64,000 nt of DNA, from assembly GCA_033002965.1 (NCBI GenBank), contig JAURVB010012908.1, forward strand, positions 62,001-126,000, given 5' to 3'. Positions 54,537 through 64,000 of this stretch are shown one piece after another (position 1 is the first letter of the stretch; every line of letters starts with the position of its first letter). The stretch is from Piper betle (lineage: Eukaryota > Streptophyta > Magnoliopsida > Piperales > Piperaceae). The translations under genes and the position numbers were made by a program. Below the pieces are notes generated by a model. The model was given only the letters and a program-made list of their open reading frames with translations. It was not told where the DNA came from and searched no databases.

Positions 54537-57500
54537 TGTTTTGCTCTTTACTATGCTGTCATCGGAGGTAGTGAGTAGGAGAGTAGCAGTAGAGTTGAAT
54601 TCTTAGTAAATAATGAAGCTGTCAACAGTTAAGTATTCTTTTTGATGGATGGGGGGAGTGGAAGAGACCAAAGATGATTTATGGACAGATCAGAAAGCGG
54701 AAGGGACAGGAAGAAAAAAAAACACTGGTTTTGAAGGGAGGGAGTGGTTTTGATACATTCATTTTCACCATATTCGTTAATTACAAATGTGACAAACACG
54801 GACGAAGGGTTTGGGGGGAGTAATTAAGAGTTGCCTGACCCAATACCAAGTCAGTGAATTTCTGCCATAAGTTCTATTTTTATTTTTTAATCTTACTTGG
54901 GATCGTCGTCATTGTCTGGTTTCTTCAGGATGATCTGAGGAAGGATTCTGTGCTTTCTTATCCAAGCGAAGCAGACAATGGCTTCCAATGTCTGTTTTTT
55001 GGAATTGCTTCTTCTGTTACCATTGTTTACTAGATTAGTAGTTTATGTATTATTTCCGTATGACAAGTTAGAGAATATGGGAATGATATGACTTGAGAAG
55101 AAATGGAGGATGTGAAGAATGGATCTGAATTTCATTTCCTGTGCTGACTTTGTGATCCTACGAGATGAACGGATCTGAAATTCATTTCTTGCGCTGACCC
55201 TGGAGGACAGAGGGACATGATCAGAAACTGTCCCATTTTGTGGTCGAACTATCATCATGTTTGATTCTTTTTTGTTTTCTTGGCCCCTTCTATGTGATGT
55301 AACAATATTGAGTTGTTTCCAAGAACGCAGGAAAGGTTTATTATTTTATTTGAATACGTTTGTTTTTTGTTTTCTATGATTACATATGTTTTTTATATTC
55401 TATGTTTCTACGTTATGTTGAGCGCCTCTCTTTTTATTTTAGTAAGTAAAAACATCGGAGCAAGTCTTTAGCATATCGAAACTTTTTCGTTTCATCGAAA
55501 GGAATTGCATATAAATTGCCATAAATATGAGGTTTGCAGGCTCCTCCATTTTTGCAACAATAATTTACCCCACCATAAGTCCTTGTGTTGTTCTTGAATG
55601 GTTCGCTAGAATGGTTGGATCCAATTTGGTTGGTGCGTGGAAAATTTAGATGGCTTCTAAGTTGTAATGAATGTGACATTCTCGTATTCGGACAGGAACG
55701 TCAAGTACCTGTCAAGCTTGGATTGGATTAATTACTTGTCCGGTCCTAAATTTCTAATATTCTAGTAGTGTTGGATATGGGTAATGGACGTTAGATTCTT
55801 GCCTTTAGCCTTAACCTAATCTATTGTTGGATTCTCTTATCTTGAGTTTGTTTAAATATTGGATTCCCCACTCAAGCGGCTGAGAACTACAAAACAAAAA
55901 AAGTCGTGAACCGGAATATGTGCTCCTCCCCATTTAGGGCCTTCATTTAAGTACAGAAATAGAACCGACGGTGGGGTATGTTACATTGAATTGTGGGTGT
56001 TGCTTATACGTTCATTTTGTTAGGTAAACGCTTAATTTTCTCTTAAGACAGTTGTGAGAGCTAGCCTCTTGTATATTTGTTATATGTATGAAAGCCACTA
56101 AGCACAATATAAACTTCTTTCTCTACGTTTAATCTCCCTATTTTTGCATCTCTGTGTGGTGCGCGTTAAAAAAAATTATCGTTTATTTTGTTAATAAATT
56201 TGTCGGTAAAGATGAGTCTGTTTTTCATCTATATGTAGTCGACAAGTAGATATATATAGGAACAATGGAGTGGAGTCGATACAATGCAAATGGTGGGAAG
56301 GGAAGGGAGAGTGTTGAGGTTGGTGGATGTGTGGCAATCGAAGTCAGACTCCACTATGGTGTTTTAGTTGGATGTTAGACATTCCCTCTTTTAAAGGAAG
56401 AAAGTGAATGTTAATGAGAATGTGGGTGTGGAAGTGCTTTGGGACTAAGTGCCTTGATCCTTCTTTTGTATATCTTAAACCTTTTTTGGATGTACTTTAA
56501 CTTAAGTACATACATATATATGTATTAATGCCCATGTTTCCTAGCTTGCAAATTCCTACAGTTGGGCTTCCACTATCTCATCAATCTTTTCTACTCGACT
56601 CTTTCGACGTCTCATATGAATGTTGTGTGTGTCCGCACTTTGCTCTCTTCTCGTTTGATGAAGACGAAGTAGTAATTAAGGTCTGTTTGTTCGTATTCCC
56701 ACCTTTTTTTCTTTAGGATAATAAACACTTCACTTTTGGCTCTCTCATAGAAAGGTTGAAAATAGTGTATGTATGAATGAGGGTGCTGGCTTATCGCATG
56801 CATCGGTTGGTCCAGTTCTGTAATAAGGCGTTGAGGCATTGGGTTGCTTAATACACTGCCTCTTTTAGTTCTCAAGCGGACATTCTTTGTAAATAGTATA
56901 TATCGATATTGGGCCCTAGCACCGTTATTGTGGGCTCGAAGTCAAGTCGACGGAGGCCATGAATTGTTACCATGAAACTGATGATTTCCCTTTGGCCCTC
57001 TTTTGGATAACAAGAATATTGCAGAAAAAGGAGAAGTATTTTCTTGAGAAAGAAATAGAAAAGAAATTAATTTTCTCACAAATTTCTTTTATGTGTTTAG
57101 TTCCTACAAGGAAGATGGAGGCGCTATTAGATGTAGGAAACATGCTTTTGTCCTTATAATGGACCTTAACCTAAAAATGCAACCTTGAAAATTGGGGGAA
57201 AAAAATACAAACTTGAAAGATAACAGTGAATTAAAACACCAAAAAGAGTTAAAAAAAGAGTAAACAAAAATCATGTATATATGCCAATCAATTGAATTAA
57301 AACGTCATGAAGATACCGCAATCAAGCTCATTTGTACAAAAACTTCATTTTTTTAAAAATTTTCTAAAACAGCTCAAATTAGACTCCACAAGCATTATCT
57401 TATAACTTAATCTTGATCAGAAGAATTAGAAGGGCTTAATATGTGGTATAACCGTGCTAGGAAGGAAAAAACTATATAAGGCAGTGGGATGGGTCGGCCA

Positions 57501-58555
57501 AGACTGCGTTGCCGATGCAAGTGTTGGAGAGGGCACTAGACGAAGAGCTTGGTACTAGCGCCGGTGTTGGCAAGTAGATTGACATTGCGTTGGTTGGTGA
57601 CGGAGTTGAATGAAAACGCAGGAAAAAGAGGAGAGGAAGATCAGAGCCGCCAGTTGATTTTCTCTCATTTCCTCACGTCTTTTGTGGGGAAATAGTTTGT
57701 GAAGGGATTTTTAAAAGGGCCACTCGTGAGAATTCTAGTGTGTGCCTCCAGAACTTAATTTCTTTCTCATATTCTTGCAATTCTAATCCAAACGAACCCT
57801 TAATTCGTCGAGACGTTAAGGAGTAGATCCTGATCATAACCCAGCAACGCGAAACTATGTTCAACCCAAAATTTCTAATTATTATATGATAATAAAGGAA
57901 ATGGAAATATTCTTGAATGTTTTTCGTGAAAACTCAAAGGGTTAATGTGAAAATTGAACCAGTAATTTCATATACATGCACAGGTCATGATTTACAATTT
58001 TTCACCATGAAAACATTTTTATTAGTTATCTTCATGACGTTTTTAAAGAATAATATAGCTTCTAGTGCTATTCCGTTTGGATCTAACGAGCTCCCCAAGT
58101 TTGGATGTCATCATATTATGGCCACACAGCATGCGCACAGCAACGCAGCGTGCATGGTTGCATGCATGAAGCCACGTTAACTTTTGATAAATGTTTTCCA
58201 GCCGCCATTACTCTCTTTATATATAGCATTCAAGAATCGGCTTGTTTTAATTTTGCTTTCAAGTTCGCCAAGTTGTCCTTAAGCTTGCATGATTCCTAGC
58301 TAATCACAAGCCATGGGCGTCAATGAAGAATCGAATACTCTCTCCTGCCTTGAACGGTTAGACATTATGGTATTTATGTCTGTATATTAATTAAAATTCC
58401 TACTCCTTTCCCAGTTATTTAATTATAGACTTTATATATAAAACATGTGTTTCTGAGAGATATCTTAGTAGATGCTTTTTGCTAGCCAAGAGATAATAAT
58501 AAGTAAGCTAGCTAATTGATTAATTTGCCAATTTCTCTTGTCAAATAATTTGCAG
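54537..58555. other. Intergenic, no supported gene
   Basis: The first few hundred bases are the TZF 3' untranslated region. The 55770-56150 part begins TGTTGG and ends with a CTCTCTACG..TTTTTGCA-type tail, reminiscent of a Copia solo LTR, but without a clear target-site duplication. The remainder is AT-rich with short unsupported frames. Confidence 0.4.
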
Positions 58556-59133
58556 ATGGGGGCATTTGGAGGAGATTAGAGGGTGCAACAGGTGGGCTTC
58601 GGGAAGAAGCTCTTGTGACACCGGGTCGAGAGGCAGGACTCCCAAGACGACCGATGGGAGTAGCTCCTGGGTGAGTTCTACTTCTTCTATAACCTTGGGA
58701 AGAGGATGCCGACCGGTGGAAGTTGTTCTAGTGCAGCCCAGTTGAAGGGCAGCGTCCTTGATCGACTCATTCAATTGGAGAACAGGGTATTGAAGGTGAT
58801 CATAGTTATATATAAATGAATTTGATTGTGTTACTCATGATGCATGTCATTGCAATTATATTGCATTGTTAGTAATTGTAAGAAAATTTAACTGATCGAT
58901 CGATATTCCAATTTACATGTTGGCCGGTTGAACCGGTAATTGATGAGCAGATGAGTTTGCAGGTGGAACAGGAAATGGAATTAGGGGATGAGAATATTAA
59001 TCATACTGATCAGAAGGAGGATCATGGGGAGGAAAATAACTGGATGATGGAGAAGAAGCACCACCACTACCACAAGAAGGGTCTCAAGAGTCTGGTGAAG
59101 TCTTGTGTTAAGTGGTCCAAACACAGGAAGTAG
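58556..59133 (+). CDS. Small gene of unknown function, basic C-terminus, at least two exons
   Basis: The second exon starts after GATGAGCAG at about 58951 and reads MSLQVEQEMELGDENINHT, then an acidic/His-rich middle, ending KKGLKSLVKSCVKWSKHRK and TAG at 59131-59133. The preceding exon ends at about 58796 with VLDRLIQLENRVLK before GTGATC. Joining them gives a heptad-like helix (LDRLIQLENRVLKMSLQVEQEME) and a lysine-rich tail. Upstream, a Ser-rich frame (GCNRWASGRSSCDTGSRGRTPK) is open from about 58558 but sits in a different frame from the LDRLIQ part, so a base error or another splice exists. I recognise the general shape of a small uncharacterised plant family but cannot name it. Confidence 0.5.
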
Positions 59134-62100
59134 TAAACAGTGAAGAAGATACGCGCTCGACCAGGAATTTCGGACTTCAATATGTATTTGGTTACCGTGG
59201 TTAAGGGATAGAGTGGTCTCATTAGTGCTTGTTAAAATAAAGTGGTCACAAGAGTCGAAACAATGTGTATTTCCTTGTAGTTATATACGTTCTGTCAAAC
59301 AATGTAGTTTATGCATATGGCAGGTATCAGAATACACAGACAACCCAACACTAGAAATTATCATTAATAAACCATTAACCAACAAAATATTTATACACAA
59401 AACGAAGCAAAATAGTCATTTTACACACAGAACATGCAGGAGTGTTTTATGTTTTGAGATACAATTTTGGTAGGCGTAGTGTCCCAAATTGCATCTCATA
59501 AATTTCTGTCCAAGCCAGCTGTTGCATGCCAGTATAATTTGTGTGTATGACAGTCCAGTATATATAGAGGTTAAACTATTTGTGAATGCTGTGTGTTATT
59601 GTTAACGACGATTTTGTGCTGCCATGAAGGAAATAATTCTCAATAACACAACTGACTTAGTGAAAACATGTACGTTTGACGCGTGGTAACTGCAGAGTCC
59701 TGTCCAAGGCAATAAGAAAAGATAAATCATTTAAACTTAAACTAACAAGATCAGTATTTAACTCGAACATCAGTATGAACCAGATACATCAAAAGATTTA
59801 AATACTGCCATGACGATGAAGGAGCTGGGATGAGATGTATGTCTAATGCCCTTCCCAGCCTGTGCAAGCTGTAATCATATATCGCAATCAACAATCATTC
59901 ATGCTTGGCTTCTTAATTTCTCCTCCCTCTATTATTGAGATCTATATTATTGAGATCTATCAGTACTTACAGACCTCATCTATATCTCAGGTGTCATTTT
60001 TATTTATGCTCAATCCTACTCTGAAAACAGCCATTCAATAAATCGATTAAGTACTTGGTGTGCCCAATCAATAGCTATAGCTTGAATATTCAATAAAATA
60101 GCTGTATATATGCGTGCATAAATTGATCTCTCAAACCATCTTCAACGTCGAAGAGAGTATGATCACTATGTACTTGTTCCTCAACCATCGGGATAGATGC
60201 CATTGAAAAAATAAAAAACATTGAGTCACATATTTTGGAAGGCATGCATGCATGCATGCACTAAGAGTGTCTAGCTCTATTTTCGTTACGTAACTTTTTG
60301 CTGTGCTATATAAAGAGGTAACTAATATGAGATTATCACCATCGAAAGACCAACATTTCGTGCTAAGCCAAATTTATGGTATTTTCTCTGCAACATGATG
60401 GTTTGTATAATTGTATAACTTCCAATTTGATTTGATCTTTCACTATCTTAATGTTAAAGCTGCCTCCTACTGATTAAGTGGTCCATCACTGATGATGAAC
60501 AACTTGTATAATATAAGTACAAAAAGTTTGCAATTATATGAGCTGAAATTAATGAGTCAAGCTACCATATGGGTCGAAGGGAAACCTAGCTTGTGGGAAG
60601 TTGATATATAATCAGTACTTAGCTTTCTCAGTTGAGAAAGACAATCACTAGAGAAGACCTCCCGCCCTACAGAACCCGGTGCAGGATAAGCATGAATTCA
60701 TGTAACCATACTCATCCATCGATATCTATCCCCAGCTACAGAATTGCATTTACTAAATAAGCAGGTTCTTTGATTCTGCAACTTAGTTTCAACAGTTCAT
60801 GTTTCAGAATAAAATTTGATCTTTGCCCAGAAAAGTCTATGATCTTGTTTTGAATTTTGATCACGTATTCTTAAGCTCTATATCTTAATCTACTCTTATT
60901 AGTAAAAGGGGAATTTAATAATCACTTCTAATTAAAAGTAGGGGATTTGACTATTTAGAATGCAATACGAATAAAAAGAATATCAAATTATTATGGGATA
61001 TTTTTTCATTCAATTAGGATTTATCTTTAAAATTAGAGTTAATCAAAACTAATAACTAATATATTTGATTATTAAAGTATATCTTATTATTTAACCAGAG
61101 CTTATCCATAAAATTTAAATTTGTCTTTAATATAAGTTGCAATGGTGGGATATCTTGCATAGTATAGCTAAATGCATGCACTAGTCGGACATTGTTCCTC
61201 TAAATTCTCTATGAATCATTTTTTTGCCATACATTAACCATGATTAAAGCTGGTTACGTCAATTGCTGAAAAATTAAAGTTTCAAGTTTCGTTGATGGCA
61301 TGTCTCTCTTGAAAGTTGAAAGCTAAGCAAGAAGACAAAAAAATTGAAGTTGGAGCCTCTATTTATTGAAGAAAGGAACTGATGCAAACATATTTACACT
61401 GAAACTGTGACATTTGACATTGACCGGCCAAACTTTAAGCTGATCCTCCTTAGCAAAAGTCAAATATATATTACATACATGTGAATGACTCAATATCTGT
61501 AACAGGCTTGGTCAAGTGAATGACTCAATGAATGGCAAGCTGGTGTGAACTATATATTAATATAATTTTAGGCTTGGTCAAGTGATCAAGTTTCTTGATG
61601 AAATATCATGTTTACAAATTATTTCTCAAGGATGAATGATTTAAAGGAGGCTTATATGTGAGAAGACAGGCATGCAAAGACAAATTAAAGCCTGTGTGTC
61701 ATCCTAATTCACACAATGCAAGAGTTCCTTACACGTTGTGCTCATTCTTGGATTGCCTGCAAATTTTAGTATTCGAGGCATTGGCTTGTCAACTTTTAAT
61801 AATACCTCTTATGCGATGAGTTGGAATGAGAAGGCATCAATCATATGGCATATTTGCCAACAGGTCACCTATTCTTTTCTAACTTCAAATATATTAGATA
61901 ATATACGTGTTACAAATGAACAAGATCAGGACATAAGTTCCCTACCGAATGCTCATGTGCCACCAATACTTACATATAACCAGCTTTTGGCAGCTTATAA
62001 ACACGAGGAATGATCCAGTGATTTTTGTGCTTAATTTAGAGCATCAAAACTCATATCATAACTCGATTAAGTTAATTTGCAGATTGAATGTTCAATATAT

Positions 62101-64000
62101 AAATTTATATAGTTTAACCCCTTGATCTAAAAGCTCGAGCGGTTAACAAAGAAACCATATGTAATATTTTATTTAACAGATGAAGCTACATATTTGTTTT
62201 ATAGGGCACCAATGTCGTCAATTGATGATATCGAAATTTAGTGATTAGATTGCGCTTTTTAGTTTAGAATAACCAGCTTGAATCTGAAACGAAAGTTGCT
62301 ATTAATGAATTGAGTAATTTTCTTTGATCAAGAATGAATTGAATTACCAACAAAAATCAGCATGAAATGGCTGATTCAAATGCCAATTCATATATATATA
62401 TATATATATACATTGGGGAAGAAAAGCTTGGGTTTGTATGAAACTGAGTTAAATCAGCTGATTAGGCCGGTTCAAATTGATTCTCACAACCACCACAAAT
62501 TCTTTTTGTTTCTAACATAATTTGACCTTTGATCCACTGATTGTGGATCAATATGCCACAGATTGCTCAGCTCAAAATTGCCCCATGCATGGATACCCTT
62601 CTTCTTCTTTTTCCTCTGCCGCTGAACTGATTAATTTAAAAACTCGATCACAACTTAGACAATGATCCAATGTGTATATCTAATCTCTTCATATTTTACT
62701 TTAGCATTTTACATTTGATACAGCCTCTTGTTTGGCGCTCTTTATACCACATTATATATATTGATGACTAACAAAGGCCGTTGTAAGTTGGAATGCTTTA
62801 CTTTGGTGGTCAACAAGTTTTCCAAATTAAGGGCCATAGTTAGTAGTTAATCACTCAGCCAGCTCATGTTGGCCATCCATATTGCACTAATATCTCTCTC
62901 CACAAATGTTTCATAAACGAGGTATCTCAAAAGTTAAAAGTTAATATTTAAGGATAATGTTCCATCAACTTTAAATAACTTGGGGTTTATTAATTAAATT
63001 CCTATGTTGATCAGCACCTGGCACACTAATTATATATAAATAAACATGATCTTTCTGAATAGGGTTTTGATAATTTGATTAATTAATTAATTAGAAATGA
63101 GTGGTTACAGGGTCTTATGGATGGATTTCCCTTCGATCTATGTCATCACCATTCCTGACTTTCAATGTCAGCCGTCCAATTTTTATTTGTATATATTTAT
63201 TCATCCCGTACGAACCGATCGAGTCGGTCCGATCTCTCATTAATTAATTTGCTAACCCTGCCGTACGAGGGGCCGGCATAATGAAAAGATAGATGGCCAG
63301 ATCGGATTAACCCAAACCAAACCAAACTTTAATGTGAAAGGCCTTGAAGACCAACCGACCAATTAAGGCAATCTGGGCGGCCTGGGCCAACGCGAAGTTG
63401 AACCCCTCCATGTGGTTCCTCGCTGGCCTTTCGTCTTCATCTGGTCCATATAACCTTTCCCCCTTCCTGCCTTCCCACACCAGTCTGCTTCTTTCTTACG
63501 TGTATATGCCATAGCTGCAAAATATACGGCAGGCGCTTCATGATTTGAGATATTTTGTCTACCTCGGCTCTCATATAATTTTTTTCTGCAATTATTTTTA
63601 TCAATCATTGATGCCCACTTGATTATCAGCACCTTGATTGAGCTATTTATTTATTTTAGTGTCCCTATGACTGACGCAAGGGGGAGGGAGGTATTAAGAA
63701 GCTGGCTCGCAGGGCCGTGTGTATTATGATGAAAATTAATACTCGGATGCCAATTCGAACTTGATTATCAGAGGGGGAAGATGTCCAACTCGAATTAATT
63801 AACATTAAGAGACGTGAATGTCTGTTCTGTGTATGCGTGTATAAAAATGTACGCTTCGTCTTCATTATTGGTCCTTGGGCAAGCTAAGCAGGTCTGACTC
63901 TTGAGAATGAGCTGGTCCAGTTTGATTGAGCTGTCAATTTAACAAACAGTCAAAGTGTTAAGTAATTGAACATTGGAAATGCGTGTGTGTCGTTGAAAAA
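59134..64000. other. Intergenic, no supported gene
   Basis: AT-rich DNA with (TA)n near 62391-62411, GCAT repeats at about 60242-60262 and AATT-rich stretches. Open frames of 60-90 codons (for example at 61738-62013) match nothing I recognise and lack splice or composition support. Confidence 0.5.

Noticed and set aside
55770..56150. Copia solo LTR
   Set aside because: TGTTGG start and CA-type end are suggestive, but no 5-bp target duplication or primer-binding site was found.
61738..62013. 91-codon open frame
   Set aside because: No recognised homology and AT-rich non-coding composition.

Overview
This is 64 kb of nuclear DNA from a flowering plant. The genes are split by introns and sit in very AT-rich intergenic DNA full of (TA)n microsatellites and transposon debris. 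Recognisable genes include CCD1, a MEF1-type DYW-class PPR, a chloroplast DiT1 dicarboxylate carrier, a MYB46/83-type R2R3-MYB and an RR-TZF zinc finger. Several genes have GC-rich 5' parts grading into AT-rich 3' parts (PPR, DiT1, TZF), which suggests a monocot. I cannot name the species. All gene identities come from reading translations against remembered families, because no search could be run.

Layout. 0.6-9.2 kb (-): large ARM-repeat protein, with a hAT-like element in an intron. 10.1-13.3 kb (+): ALG10 glucosyltransferase. 14.2-17.9 kb (+): remains of a mitochondrial ribosomal protein mS33 gene split by about 3.5 kb of foreign-looking DNA. 21.3-23.5 kb (-): secondary-wall type MYB. 26.7-27.8 kb: second hAT-like element. 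28.3-29.9 kb (-): tropinone-reductase-like SDR. 31.8-34.6 kb (-): DiT1. 37.5-39.3 kb (+): MEF1-like PPR. 41.0-45.5 kb (-): CCD1. 46.6-47.0 kb (-): broken MHF1/CENP-S copy. 52.2-54.5 kb (+): ankyrin plus RR-TZF zinc finger. About 58.6-59.1 kb (+): small unrecognised gene. The rest, including 59.2-64 kb, shows no convincing gene.

The most interesting region is 34-42 kb. A block running from inside DiT1 exon 1 to inside CCD1 exon 12 is tandemly duplicated. In the second copy the 5' half of DiT1 is replaced by an intronless PPR coding region. The PPR start codon and first 15 or so codons lie in antisense DiT1 sequence, so the protein has an apparently new N-terminus.

A second theme is that otherwise well-conserved coding exons of six or seven genes carry single-base frame breaks, mostly in homopolymers. 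Either the assembly is under-polished or several genes are dead. DiT1 is one base short of a perfect 550-codon frame. The genes do not form a pathway. I found no CRISPR array, operon, tRNA or rRNA, and no clearly novel multi-gene system.
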